A stretch of DNA of 64,000 nt from Saposhnikovia divaricata. Its lineage: Eukaryota; Streptophyta; Magnoliopsida; Apiales; Apiaceae. How positions within the stretch are numbered: the first letter of the stretch is position 1; every line of letters begins with the position of its first letter. The translations under genes were made by a program, and so were the position numbers. Shown piece by piece: positions 1 to 11,225 of the stretch. The notes below the pieces were generated by a model that saw only the letters and a program-made list of their open reading frames with translations, was not told the DNA's origin and made no database searches. Location of the stretch: positions 204,889,148 through 204,953,147 of the forward strand of contig CM071598.1 of NCBI GenBank assembly GCA_036435485.1, given 5' to 3'.

Positions 1-523
1 AAACTACCCCTCCTCCTCTACTAACAGTGATCAAGATAGTACTTATAGGTGTGAAACTGTAATTGGTCTAAAGTGGCTGGCATTTTGCTTAGCCAAACGT
101 GAAATACTATCCTCCATCTTATCTCTTTCTATTCCCCCAACTTTAGGTTCTCATAAGAGTCACAGACAATTTTTCCTAGGACTTTATGATCTCTGGTGCA
201 CATAATATGCTGGGGACCTTCCTATTTAAAACCTTGAGGGATGTGTTTTCCAAGTACTCTAGTCTACACAACCTGGACTTTGCAACTTCAAATTCTATTA
301 CAATTTTTATAATTTACTCTCTCTGAGTTTTCAGTATCGCCTCGTGGTAATCTCAATCTATTTGACATTTCACCTAGGCAATTTTGACTGGTTTTAATAT
401 TTATCGTCAAATTTTGCACACTACCATACATTTTCAGAATTTCGTGCCTAGTATCACTATTTTAGTTCTATACTTGTAATCTATCCCATTTAGGGTCCTT
501 TGTTAATTTAACCATTTATATAG
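1..523. other. Non-coding DNA upstream of terminal exon, probably intron
   Basis: No convincing coding segment is visible on either strand. The stretch ends in a polypyrimidine-poor but acceptable 3' splice site (AG at 522-523) directly before the coding exon that follows, so it is best read as the last intron of that gene. This is inference from the exon's position. Confidence 0.5.
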
Positions 524-650
524 CGAAGTGACTGTTAAAGCTGTCGTCGGGTTTCAGGTAGATGACGAGGCAGAGGACTTGAACAAAGATCTCATGGCCA
601 AATTGCTCGAGCTCGATGACGTCGAGGCTGTTTATACAGACCAGAAATGA
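524..650 (+). CDS. Terminal exon of a YebC/TACO1-like protein (partial)
   Basis: After an AG at 522-523 an open frame runs to a TGA at 648-650. The encoded tail is acidic and ends LLELDDVEAVYTDQK. That ending resembles the C-terminus of the YebC/TACO1 (DUF28) family, whose last domain finishes in a helix followed by a 'LDDVQNVY'-like motif. Members act as translational or transcriptional regulators in bacteria and in mitochondria or plastids. Only about 41 codons are present; the rest of the gene lies upstream of the window. AATAAA at 902-907 could serve for polyadenylation. The family call rests on a short C-terminal motif and could be wrong; that this is a real terminal exon is likelier than the family name. 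Confidence 0.5.
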
Positions 651-1640
651 TCAGATAATTGTGGGCTATTCTTTCAGCAAGTAATTAAGCCTAATTCCAG
701 AGCTCCATAGTTTGGTTTACTAATGGAGTAGGTATATTGATTTATGTGCCCACGCTTAGTAGAAAGGTTTTGAATTTTTGTTTAGGTTACACATTAAAAT
801 TGAGGTTAGATCATGTATTAGCATTTGGAAGAGAATACATAGCTTTCATAACTTATATAACATGCAATCTACAATTTTTTACCCAAGAGAGGGACTCTGT
901 TAATAAATGCAAATGCTTGTATGGAAAACATTATCAAGCAATGAAATGTTAATTTAGCAAATTTCTGAGGACCGAAACCTTTTTTTCTTTCTAAGTAGAG
1001 TATCTTGTAAAGTTATGGTGCATAACCTTAGTAAAATATAATGGTTTATTTGATAAGACTATTTTGTGGTTATTATTTAAATACAGCAGGGGAAACTGGG
1101 TATGCTATCTCATATTAAATACCCTTTCTGTTTCAACCTTCCATTGTTCAAATTTTCCAGGGAATTGGTCCTGGCTTGTGAGACCTTTCTTTCATCTTGG
1201 TACAGTATTTGCCAAATTGTGGTGGTGCATGCCTCATTGCAAATACAAGTGTTATCTTGCAGATTACAGTAGCTTCCCACCAAATCTGAGTGATTGAACC
1301 TGTCTAGTACTTTGCTTATTCTATCGACGAGTTCCTTGTAGATTTAATTGTTTTCTGGGTACGGATTACCGTCTTCAACTGCTTCAAAGCTATCAATTGT
1401 TACTTTCTAGGATGAGTTGCATGTGGTTTAGTTCCCAGGATGTATACATAGATAGGCTAGGAGAGGGGAGCGCTAACTTATGCACTCCGCAGGCCGCAAG
1501 AACTTTTATACAATTTTTTGCTTTGTAAAATTATTAGATTATATTCGTGTTTGTAAACAAAACAGGTGGTAAAAAGTGAAAACACCCCGTAGGTGTCAAG
1601 TTGTATTAGGCTATAAGCTACTAACAATTGGTGTGGCAAT
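651..1640. other. 3' flank and intergenic spacer
   Basis: Contains the probable 3' UTR of the preceding exon, with an AATAAA at 902-907, followed by AT-rich spacer. Short open frames at 737-952 and 1064-1297 show no recognisable domain and are not treated as genes. The stretch ends at the target site of the chromovirus that follows. Confidence 0.5.
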
Positions 1641-1645
1641 GGCTG

Positions 1646-1973
1646 TGCTAGAGACTCACAGTATTTGACTCCAATTAAAAGACTGAATTGATAGAAAGTT
1701 TAATTAGGGTTTGTTCCAATACGAATTACAACTTGCCACATTCGAGAGGGGCGGCTCTCCAAAAGAAAAACGACACACAAATGATAATAATGATAATGCC
1801 CTAATTCTCTTCCTGCTCCTTGATATTGCCATAGCTCCAATTACTCTTTTACCCCTGGGTCTTCTAATGACAATTGTACCCCTGTTTCATGACTGTTGTG
1901 ACCTTTGTGCCCTTTCCCCTTTTTCCTCACATAAGTTATAATGTTCGACGCCTTACTTGCTGTGGCTGTAGCA
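1646..1973 (-). repeat. 3' LTR of the chromovirus
   Basis: Aligned by eye with 6818-7148, it differs by a 3-bp gap near 1769 and one substitution near its end (TAGCA here, TAACA there). This near identity marks a recent insertion. The last part of the polyprotein frame runs into this LTR and stops inside it. Confidence 0.93.
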
Positions 1974-2896
1974 ATACCGGGGGCCCAAACAGCCACCTTG
2001 TCCACAAGGTGGAAATCAGGAAAACGCAGGTCCATGTGGGCAAGGTCCTCCCAAGTAGCCTCCCACAATGGCAGATCTTGCCACTTAATCAATACTTCAG
2101 TTGTAACCTCACCTTGCTGGTTGCCCTTTCGCACGTCTAACAAGCGTTCTGGTAAAGCCTCCATGGACATTTCTGCAGAGATTTGAGGAGGAATGGGTTG
2201 TGACTCTGTAGGTGATCCCACTGCTCTTTTAAGTTGCGAAATATGAAAGACATTATGGATTCTTGCTGAGGAGGGAAGTTGTAGGCGATAGGCGACTTTA
2301 CCAATACGATCCATGACACAGAAAGGTCCATAAAAACGAGGTGACAGCTTGTCGTTTGGGCGTTTGGCCAATGACTGTTGCCGATACGGCTGTAGTTTCA
2401 CGTAAACAAACTCCCCTGCCTTGAATTCGACATCCCTACGGTGGCTGTTCTCATAAGATCTCATCCTCTGCTGTGTTTGTATAAGATTAGACTTGAGCTT
2501 ATCTAATACAGCATCCCGTTCTAACAGCTGGTCCTCTAGTGACGCCACGGTGGTACCGTGTTCAGTGAACCTCACCAGTGTGGGTGGTGGTCTGCCATAA
2601 ACCACTTCGTAAGGTGAGAATTTAGTCGAGGCATGATAGCTAGTGTTATACCAAAATTCAGCCCATGGGAGCCATTTAGCCCAACTACGGGGTTTGCCTT
2701 GTATGAAACACCGTAGGTAACCTTCCAACGTCTTGTTCACCACCTCCGTTTGGCCATCCGTCTGCGGATGATACGCTGTGCTATGTAACAGGGCAGTCCC
2801 CTGACTTCTAAACAGTTCCTGCCAGAATAAACTCATAAAAATCCGGTCCCTATCTGAGACAATGGTTGAAGGATAGCCATATAAGCGCACCACCTC
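1841..2896 (-). pseudogene. Chromovirus integrase C-terminal half with chromodomain
   Basis: Same reading frame as the pol ORF to its right, separated from it only by a TAG at 2897-2899. It begins with the integrase core after the first catalytic Asp and shows the second catalytic Asp (IVSDRD) and the Glu in the TEVVNKTLEGYLR context. The integrase C-terminal domain follows (GPFCVMDRIGKVAYRLQLP, then HNVFHISQLK). The end is a chromodomain with EVLIKWQDLP and ATWEDL, which in this family directs integration through histone contacts. About 44 codons lie within the 3' LTR. The stop would separate the integrase halves, so the copy is judged defective unless readthrough occurs. Confidence 0.9.
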
Positions 2897-5173
2897 CTAA
2901 ATAAACACCGTGGCTACCCCAGCTGCCGAAAACGGATGACATAACCCTATAAAATGTGCATACTTTGACAAACGGTCCACCACCACTAGAACTGTGTCCA
3001 CCCCTTGGGACTTCGGCAACCCTTCCACAAAATCGAGGGAGAGGTCCTCCCAAATTCCTGAGGGAATCGGTAGGGGCTGTAAGAACCCGACTGGCATTAA
3101 TGTTGACTGCTTCTGCTGTTGACAAATGTTGCATTCTCGAATGAATGTGGCGATATCCTTTCTCATACTTGGCCAGAACCACTCCCTAGCTAGTCGTTTG
3201 TATGTCTTTATTTCTCCGGAATGACCCCCAGCAGGTGTAGTGTGATATTCCCTCACTAATTTTCCAACCAGAACTGACTGGGGAGAAACCACTATCCTTC
3301 CTTTATACCTCACAACCCCTTGCACAATTTCATAGCCCTTTGCACGTAGCTGATTGCTTTCTAAATCATCCTTCAAGTTTTGCAGAAACTGACCACCTTC
3401 CAAGTCCTTTTCAATCTCTTGCCACGGCACCCCACCTATAGAAACCATGTTACAAAGCTCTAACGATTCTGAACCCACTCTTGACAGTGCGTCAGTTGCC
3501 TTGTTCGTCTTCCCCGGGTTGTAAACAATGGTGAATTGATAACCAAGCAACTTACTTGCCCATCTTTGGTAGTCCTCCCCCACTTCCCTTTGTTCCAATA
3601 AGAATTTTAGGCTTTGCCGATCCGTTCGTATGACAAAGGGCTGTCCCAAGAGGTAATGGCGCCACTTTTGAACTGCAAGGACAATTGCCATGAGCTCCTT
3701 CTCATAAACTGATTTCGAACGTGCCCGCTGTCCCAACACTTTACTGAAGTATGCAATAGGGTGTTCTTGTTGCAACAAAACGGCTCCCAACCCAAACCCT
3801 GATGCATCAGTTTCTAGTACGAATGGCAGGGCGAAATCTGGTAAACGGAGTACAGGGGCTGATATGAGTGCGTTTTTGAGGGCCTCAAAGGCCTGGGTAG
3901 CTTGGGGTGTCCACCCGAAATTGTCATGCTTCAATTGATCTGTCAAAGGTCCCGCCACATGTGCATAGTTCCTTATGAACTTTCTATAGTATCCGGAGAG
4001 ACCCAAAAACCCCCTTAGGCTCTTCAAATTGTGCGGGACTGGCCAATCCACCATTGATCTAATTTTATCGGGATCCACGGCTACACCTCTCCTTGAAATC
4101 AGATGACCCAAGTATGCTACTTCCTTCTTACCAAAGTCACACTTCTTGTGGTTGGCATAGAGCTGCTGTTTTTCCAGAATTTCTAGAACTGTTTCGACAT
4201 GTGTTTGATGTTCCTCTATGCTCGGGCTGTAAATCAAGATATCGTCGAAAAACACAAGTACAAACCTTCGTAGATGCGGTCTAAACACCTCGTTCATGAT
4301 TGCTTGGAAGGTTGCCGGGGCATTAGTTAAGCCGAACGGCATAACCAAAAATTCATAATGGCCCTCGTGTGTGCGGAAAGCAGTTTTTGGTACATCTTCT
4401 TTTCTAACTCGGACTTGATGATACCTCGATTTTAAATCCAATTTCGTAAATATGGATGCCCCGTGGAGTTCGTCTAACAGCTCATCAATGACCAGGATTG
4501 GAAATTTATTAGGAACCGTGGCCTTATTTAGGGCCCTATAATCCACGCAAAAGCGCCAAGACCCGTCCTTCTTCTTTACTAATAATACGGGACTCGAAAA
4601 TGGACTATCAGACAGTTGTATTATTCCCGCCTTTAGCATATCCCTAATCAGTCTTTCGATTTCATTTTTCTGAGCATGGGAATACCTGTACGGCCGCACA
4701 TTCACTGGATCAGTGCCCTCCTTCAACACAATGTTGTGGTCCTGTTGCCTCACAGGTGGCAACCCCTTAGGCAGGTGAAACACATTCTGGAACCGTTGGA
4801 CTACTGGGGTTAAAAATTCTGGAACATTCGCTGTTACTGGGAGCTCATCCTCTTCATTGCACTCTGCATTTAGATGGTTAAATTCAACCACAAACCCCTG
4901 GCCTTCGTGCCTTAGCGCCTTCATCATTGCCTTGAGTGAAATTCCTGATCTGCCCAGCGAGGAATCACCCGTTATGACCACTGTTTCACTGCCCATTTTG
5001 AACGAAATACGCTGCGATTTCCAGTTCGCTGTCATGGTCCCCAACTTCTCCAACCACTGTAAGCCCAAAATTAAGTCCGAGTTACCCAACTCAATAGGCA
5101 GATAGTCCTCAATTATGGTGAGGCCCTGCATTTGAAGTATCACCGACTTGCACTCTCCCTTGCCTTGCACCAT
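2897..5173 (-). pseudogene. Chromovirus pol: protease end, RT, RNase H, integrase N-terminus
   Basis: 758 codons. The start is the distal part of the aspartic protease (LILGLQWLEKLG). Reverse transcriptase follows with WRFCVDYRALN and the active-site FFDDILIYS. RNase H shows ETDASGFGLGAVL. The integrase zinc domain has an HHCC pattern (GGHSG ... CNICQQQK) and the first catalytic Asp in LSLDFVEG. The frame stops at TAG 2897-2899 inside integrase. The 5' end lies in a different frame from gag and overlaps it between 5140 and 5173, so a single-base indel just upstream (about 5200-5235) separates what is one frame in related elements. The ATG at its start is probably not a true start. Confidence 0.93.
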
Positions 5174-6789
5174 TTCCCCTGTTCCCAGTGAAACCCCGAA
5201 GCCTTTAGAAAAATTGCACTCGACCCCAACTTATCTACCGCGTGCAAGGCTATGAAGTTATGCGTTGCACCGGGATCAATCATGACGATTACAAGAATTA
5301 CATTCACCAGGCCTCGCACCTTAAATGTCTTCGGGCTTGTAAGTCCTACTACCGAATTCAATGATATCTCCGGATTAACACCTTCCTCTTGTAACGACTC
5401 GCCCTCTACCGTCGAATCCGGGCTCGCACTGTCTTCCTCATTTCCCCCTTCATCCTGGGTAAGTAACACACTAAGCTCCTTCCGTTGGCATTTATGCCCT
5501 ACGCTCCACTTCCCATCACAACGGAAACACAAGCCTCTGGCCCTTTTTTCTTGAAGCTCCCTTTCACTAAGCCTCCTCAACTCACCTATCGGCCTGGGGC
5601 TGCTCCCTGTTGATGGTGAGTAGCTCGAGAATGAGGTTGGGCTGAACGATTTGGGACTTGACACACTACTACTGTTTGTCCTTGGGGAGGTGAGAGTTGG
5701 CTGATGCATAAATGACATTGGTTTAGAATTTTGGCTGAACCCGCTCCTCATTTCCCCCTTCTGCTTAGATAACCTCAGCTTATCCTCCACCATGTGAGCT
5801 AATTCCATGGCATGATCTACAGTTAATGGTCCCAACAGTCGGACCTCTGCCCTTATATCCTCCCGTAGTCCATTTAGGAATTGTCCAAGGGTTAAGTCTT
5901 CCGACACATTGTCTAATGGAGCTAACAGTTCAATAAACTTCAAGCGATAGTCAGAGACCGTACCTCCCTGTCGATGCGCCAGCCATTGTTCTTGCAGGGT
6001 ACCGGTAGCCTGTGAGCGAAATTGCCTCCTCAACAAAACCTTAACCTGCCCCCATGTCTCAATTGGACGTCTCCGGTGCTCCCATTGATACCACAGTAAC
6101 GCCTTCCCATCAAGAGCCACCACAGTTGCTTCTACCTTCTCCTTTTCGGTTAACCCGTAAAACTCAAAGAATCTCTCAGCTCTCAGAATCCAACCGTCTG
6201 GGTTTGACCCATCAAACACAGGCATATCGAGATTTTTATGTCTCCACGAATTCCTGTTACTGTCATTACTCTGCCCCATTAGGCCTGAACAACCCGACAC
6301 ATCTACGTGACCCGATCCAGGTCCTCCTCCTGAGCCCGACCCGATTCCAACCGCCACACCACTTCTTTTTCCTCCACCACTGCTACTGCCTTCACCCACA
6401 CCTATTCCTCCACCACCTGGCACGAACCCCTCCTCTATCGGCTTGGATGGCCCTGATTTTAGAGACGTAATAGTAGATCTGACATCCATTTGAAACCGAA
6501 GCTGGTCATCCCTCATGGCTGAGATGATAGATTCTTGGGTGTCTCTGGATCGCGTGATGCGACCTTCCAGATGAGTGATGGCGGCTGCGAGCTTATCGTC
6601 TTGTTGTTTTGAGATCTCATCAAAGGTTGTAGTAAATCTGTTGATTAGGGTTTGTTGCATCGTGGCGACGGCGGCCTTGACGGCGGCGCTCACTTCGTTG
6701 GTAAGAGTCTCTCTCATTTGTCGATGGCTTGCCTCTAGCTGTTCCTCCAACTTACTCAACCTCTCGGCATCAGTACTGGGCGGCGCCAT
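5140..6789 (-). pseudogene. Chromovirus gag and start of protease
   Basis: The ATG at 6787-6789 lies 14 bp from the primer site, which supports this start. The first ~130 residues are helical and charged; a glycine/serine-rich linker follows, then the retrotransposon gag domain (about residues 190-300, WDGS..-like to LAHMVEDKLRL). A CCHC-type knuckle is seen as CFRCDGKWSVGHKC. The protease active site reads IDPGATHNF, with Pro where related proteases have Ser or Thr after the catalytic Asp. The frame then shifts and ends after an out-of-frame tail. Gag packages element RNA into virus-like particles in the cytoplasm. Confidence 0.9.
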
Positions 6790-6802
6790 GAGATCGTAAC
6801 GA

Positions 6803-6814
6803 GCTCTGATACCA
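6803..6814 (-). other. Primer binding site, initiator-Met tRNA type
   Basis: On the - strand the sequence TGGTATCAGAGC lies three bases inside the 5' LTR. It is the standard complement of the 3' end of plant initiator-Met tRNA, used to prime minus-strand DNA synthesis. Confidence 0.92.
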
Positions 6815-6817
6815 CTT

Positions 6818-7148
6818 TGCTAGAGACTCACAGTATTTGACTCCAATTAAAAGACTGAATTGATAGAAAGTTTAATTAGGGTTTGTTCCAATACGAATTA
6901 CAACTTGCCACATTCGAGAGGGGCGGCTCTCCAAAAGAAAAACTACGACACACAAATGATAATAATGATAATGCCCTAATTCTCTTCCTGCTCCTTGATA
7001 TTGCCATAGCTCCAATTACTCTTTTACCCCTGGGTCTTCTAATGACAATTGTACCCCTGTTTCATGACTGTTGTGACCTTTGTGCCCTTTCCCCTTTTTC
7101 CTCACATAAGTTATAATGTTCGACGCCTTACTTGCTGTGGCTGTAACA
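6818..7148 (-). repeat. 5' LTR of the chromovirus
   Basis: Near-identical partner of 1646-1973 with an additional 3 bp. On the - strand it ends ...CTAGCA directly before the primer site. It would carry the element's promoter; no TATA box is clear enough to mark. Confidence 0.93.
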
Positions 7149-7153
7149 GCCTG

Positions 7154-7625
7154 AAAGTTCTAGCCTCCTTTTCAGACCAGAAGTTCTCGTAAAGTCGAGC
7201 AATATGCAGATTCATGGCAGATGTCGTGAACTCCGACATGCATTAAAATGAAGAAGCTACATGCTTACATTCACAAATACGAAAAATAACAACGAAGAAC
7301 ATTCGGTTTCTTATTACCAACAGGCGTTACACGTTTTCTTACCAAAACAAAAAACTGTAACTACACAAGCACACTGCACACATGCATGCACAATAAAATT
7401 CAACGTGCTGCTAGACTCTGAGAAAAGCCTAAACCCAAAAACAAAGTTACATTTTTTCAACTGAAATGAAACAAAACTAACTTTTACAAAATATATATAT
7501 TCACATTACAACAAACAATATAATTGACGAATATATAGATTAGGCAACCAAATATCGAAAATCCACACTATTTTTACAGGACAGAGACAATTTATATCTA
7601 TATATTTATTTTTTTATATTTATTT
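7154..7625. other. CCD8 3' flank
   Basis: AT-rich DNA between the chromovirus and the CCD8 stop codon, expected to contain the CCD8 3' UTR on the - strand. No other feature seen. A start of the unrelated ORF at 7261-7464 has no coding signature. Confidence 0.5.
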
Positions 7626-10380
7626 TTATGGTGACTTGTTTGGAACCCAGCAGCCATGGAGGCCATAAGGAAGACCATAGGGAAACTTGGCTCTTGCAAT
7701 TTCTTCGAATGATTTCCCATCCAAGACTAATGCATATCCTTCTCCATTTTTGTCACTGATCATTGATATCACAACACCTGCACAACCGAATCTTATTATT
7801 ATTTAATGGCATTGGATTCAAAATTGATTTTGTCAAGAGAATCGTAAAACACGAGATGTACAGATGCGAAGATGCCTTTGGTAACAATTAAATATAGTCA
7901 CATCTAATTTTTTCGCGAAAAACAAAAGGAAAAAAAATAGTTTCGAATCATCTTACCGTCGTCTTCCTCAGTTGCACCAGGCCGTGCCACGAAGAATGGT
8001 TCAGAGGGAACTGCACCCTCGTCGTACCAGTTCTTTGCTCTTTTGTCTACCAAGTCAAGCTGCAATTCGATCGATAATATCGAAAAATTTAATGAACATC
8101 AAGGTGCAATGCATAAAATGATTAGTAAAAATATGTTTAAATTTGAAATTACCTTAGTGAGGGTGTTGGGAAAATTGCATGGACGCTCAGCACCGCAAGC
8201 ATAAGCATATCTGTATGGTTTGCCCAAGAAAGCTGGGTTGATGCTGCACATATCCATTCCTCTTCCATGTTCATCTGGATCCAATGCTGCCACTAGCTCC
8301 CCATTTGCACTTCCGTCAAATGGTATTATAAATCTACCAACCCTATTATCATATAAATTTTTTTATTAATTTATTATTCACAAGAATACAAATCTTGCTA
8401 GCTATCGTACATATATCAATAGTTCGATGTGTGTTCGTATCATGGGCACATCGATATTGTATTGATATTGATATTGTTGAAAAAAAAAGACCGTCTATAT
8501 TTTTAAGTAGTTCTCGGATTATATTATAAATTATTTTCACGTTACAATATAGCAGACCGTTACCACTCCTCTCTTGATAATAAGAGAATTTGATCTTCGT
8601 TTAGTGATCTATCTATTAATCAGCAAAAATTTTAAGTGAAATTATAATTCATATTTACTTACTTTGCATCTGGCAACACATCCTCTTCACCGGAATATGA
8701 CCGGAGATTGTTTAATCTAAGTTTATCTAGAATCGTGGTGTCCGCACTATGTTCACAACAATCGGCAATAACTCCGATCACCCTTCCATCTTCATCTGTT
8801 TGTTCATATGCATTTATGAAGTGGAACGTCACAAACAGCGGAACTTCCACACTTGCCACCTTAAATAACACAGATTCAACAAATTAATTATCAACTAGTT
8901 GAATATGTGATCATAATTAACACTATACTATTTCTGGAAATTTTAGAAATGTAAAGAGCGGATAGGGATTTCGAAAAACGAAAAGTATGAAAGAAGTGCA
9001 TGATTAGGGAACATTTCAAAGAGAAGAGACTTACAATTTTTCCACTAGCTTTGCACATAACATGCACAAACGCTTTAGACTCCGGGTGCCACTCAAACTT
9101 ATAAAGTGGAGTAGGTTCGGCCTTTAGTAAATTTTGTGCACAATATCTCAATGGCATCTCTGGCACAACCACATAATGTTCGGTTACCGGAAAAGAATGA
9201 ACCCATCCCGGAGCAGGTCCATTTCGGCAATCAACCCTACCGATAACTTTCCTTTCATTTGTCCCTGGCTCCATCCTCACCACCAAATATCCAGGATTTA
9301 TTAGATCCGGCAGTAACGTCAAAAACTCCGAATCAGTCACTATAGGATGAGCCGAATGAATCAAGCCACCAAGAGTGTCACTATATTCGAACTTACCTAG
9401 AGTGTCCAATGTTTTAGGGTCGATTATTATCGACCCTTTCTGTGTTTCGGTTAAGCAAACTACTCGACCGTCTGCTAAATGAACGACACCGGTATTCGCA
9501 TTATCGGTCAATGAAGCGCCCGAAAATAAATTTGCTAGCTCACCGATATATGCTAAGAAATTGGCTTGTTTAGGAACTTCAGAAAATTCACGATAGCAAA
9601 GTTTGTTGTTCTTCATGGCAGCTTTATATGCATTGGATTCAAGTTGACGATGTCCCATTACTAGGTGCCCATTTTCGAAGTGTAGCCGGACTAGGGTGGC
9701 GTATCCATCGAACAGGTGCCGGAAATTGTAGTCGCCTACATGCCATAATCCCGGTCCATTCCTTAAGTACGTCCCGTTCTGCATGCAATAATTAGAAATC
9801 AGTATTAGGGTTTTTTCCATATATAACTGTTTTAAAACAATTTTTAACAAAATTCACTCGTTTTAGCTACTTCACTTCACGTAATACATGCGTCATAAAG
9901 AAAAAAGAAGGAGAAAAGAATTCGTAGTATATCTCTCCTTTATTTTACAGATGTCGAAAATTCGAATTATGTTAAAAAAAAGTGGGTATATGTAATTGTT
10001 AAAAAAAGAGCATGATGTATGAATTTAAAAAGATACAGTAGTTGATCGATATTAACATGACATGATTGACATACCAACCAAAGGGGCAATTCGCCTTCAA
10101 CAATGAGCTCTCCTTCCCAACGCTCTTGTTTGACACTAGTCCATGCCGCAAGCTTTTTGGTCTCACCTGTTACATCTTTGCGGGGACTTGGACTAACAAC
10201 AAGTCTTGGTGGTGGTTGGGTTGCTACACTCACGATGGTTGAGCTGCGACGTTTCCTAGTAAAAGTATTGTCCATACCGGATACGAAACCGCCTCGAAAA
10301 TCATCAGACTTACCGGAAACAGCCTTGTAGAGTGCAGGAGACACACTAACTCCTGAGGATGAAAGTGCTAGTGAAGCCAT
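7626..10380 (-). CDS. CCD8: Carotenoid cleavage dioxygenase 8 (carlactone synthase), six exons
   Basis: Exons on the - strand: 10075-10380, 9035-9778, 8663-8859, 8153-8342, 7957-8059 and 7626-7777. All five introns are GT-AG and the joined frame is 563 codons plus TAA, the usual size for plant CCD8. The first ~50 residues are Ser/Ala-rich then basic, as expected of a plastid transit peptide. The body matches CCD8 closely (NGTYLRNGPGLW, YNFRHLFDGYA, FSGASLTDNANTGVV). The four iron-ligand histidines are His246 (SAHP), His296 (WVHSF), His363 (FHFINAYE) and His554 (GLHGCW). CCD8 converts 9-cis-beta-apo-10'-carotenal, made by D27 and CCD7, to carlactone, the precursor of strigolactones that repress shoot branching and signal to root symbionts. 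No defect is visible. Confidence 0.97.
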
Positions 10381-10459
10381 TTCTAGAGAGATTTAATTGA
10401 TAAATATTCTTTTAGATAGTTATAGTTTTATATATCAACTACTTTGGCTATGTGCAACA

Positions 10460-10467
10460 TATTTATA
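10460..10467 (-). promoter_or_regulatory. Probable TATA box of CCD8
   Basis: TATAAATA on the - strand, about 80 bp upstream of the CCD8 ATG. This spacing would give a 5' UTR of roughly 50 bp. Inference from position and sequence only. Confidence 0.6.
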
Positions 10468-10514
10468 GTACAGCATGAGGTATCTTGATTGGATGAATTC
10501 CCTTCCACTACAAG

Positions 10515-10529
10515 ACAGTGAGACACTGT
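10515..10529. promoter_or_regulatory. Perfect short palindrome in the CCD8 promoter
   Basis: ACAGTG-AGA-CACTGT, a 6-bp inverted repeat with a 3-base spacer, about 140 bp upstream of the CCD8 ATG. It resembles a dimeric transcription-factor site. No factor is assigned. Confidence 0.3.
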
Positions 10530-10613
10530 GATTTGTATAATATAAATGACATTATACTCTGCATCGTTGTGAATCACAGTCAATTTCGCAGTGTTGCGAT
10601 TCAAGTAAAAAGA

Positions 10614-10631
10614 CACGTGGCATGCACGTCA
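10614..10631. promoter_or_regulatory. G-box / CATGCA / ACGTCA cluster upstream of CCD8
   Basis: CACGTG (10614-10619), followed at once by G, CATGCA (10621-10626) and ACGTCA (10626-10631). These match the core of G-box/ABRE sites (bZIP, bHLH), the RY core and TGACG-type bZIP sites. They lie about 235-250 bp upstream of the CCD8 ATG. A link to hormone control of CCD8 is inference. Confidence 0.4.
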
Positions 10632-10674
10632 CAGCATACATTCAACATGATATATTTTAAATGCTTTTGCGACA

Positions 10675-10708
10675 GAAATATATTTTACTGAGAAATATAT
10701 TTTACTGA
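10675..10708. repeat. Perfect 17-bp tandem duplication
   Basis: The unit GAAATATATTTTACTGA occurs twice in a row, just upstream of the Helitron. Probably a replication slip. Confidence 0.8.
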
Positions 10709-10721
10709 CAAATCTATAATA

Positions 10722-11080
10722 TCTATACTATATTATAATAAGCAAAATGGGGTATAATTTGTAATTTGTTAACCCCTATTTTTGGTTATCCCTCATTTTT
10801 GGTTATCCCTTATTTATAACCCCTTATATCTTCAATTCAAATAGATCATGACCGTTAAATATAACAATATCAAAAGTTGTTATATATAGAAATCTAAAGT
10901 TCGATTCCCACCACCAACATATTAATTTATATTTAATACTAAAAACTATCATATACAAATATGTAAGTTTCAAATTCTACCAATGACAAATTAAAATTAA
11001 TTTTCATAATATTATACTATACTATAAATAAATAATGAAAAATTAAAAGTAACCCGTACTTTGCACGGATTATAAGCTAG
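10722..11080 (+). mobile_element. Non-autonomous Helitron, ~360 bp
   Basis: Begins TCTATACTATATTATAATAAGC, ends CTAG, and is flanked by A (10721) and T (11081), the insertion rule for Helitrons. Near the 3' end a small hairpin is formed around CCGTACTTTGCACGG. The internal sequence (GGTTATCCCTCATTTTTGG, later CGTTAAATATAACAATA) recurs at 43470-43879, so two copies of one family are present. No coding capacity. Confidence 0.75.
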
Positions 11081-11225
11081 TATTAGTAATTTATTAAGGA
11101 GCCTTACATTAATATCATACTAATTCGATTCTAAACAACGTAACAGAGATAGGTACGTACAAATAGATACAGACTTTCTAGATCTAGAACAACTTACAAT
11201 TAATAATCAAAAATGAAATTGGTTA

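Larger units (their letters stand above)
1646..7148 (-). mobile_element. Chromovirus (Ty3/gypsy, Reina-like), full length, young but defective
   Basis: Two LTRs of 328 and 331 bp (1646-1973, 6818-7148) flank a complete gag-pol region on the - strand. The LTR ends are TG...CA. The flanks GGCTG (1641-1645) and GCCTG (7149-7153) look like a 5-bp target duplication with one mismatch. A primer site complementary to initiator-Met tRNA follows the 5' LTR. The domain order is gag, zinc knuckle, protease, RT, RNase H, integrase, chromodomain, as in chromoviruses. The chromodomain and integrase tail suggest the Reina clade, but no tree could be run. The element lies between the YebC-like exon and CCD8, downstream of both genes. 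Confidence 0.93.

Noticed and set aside
5252..6799. Several + strand ORFs opposite chromovirus gag
   Set aside because: They are reverse-strand shadows of the gag frame, lacking domains.
8349..8540. 63-codon - strand ORF inside CCD8
   Set aside because: It lies in the intron between exons 3 and 4 and is not in the coding frame.
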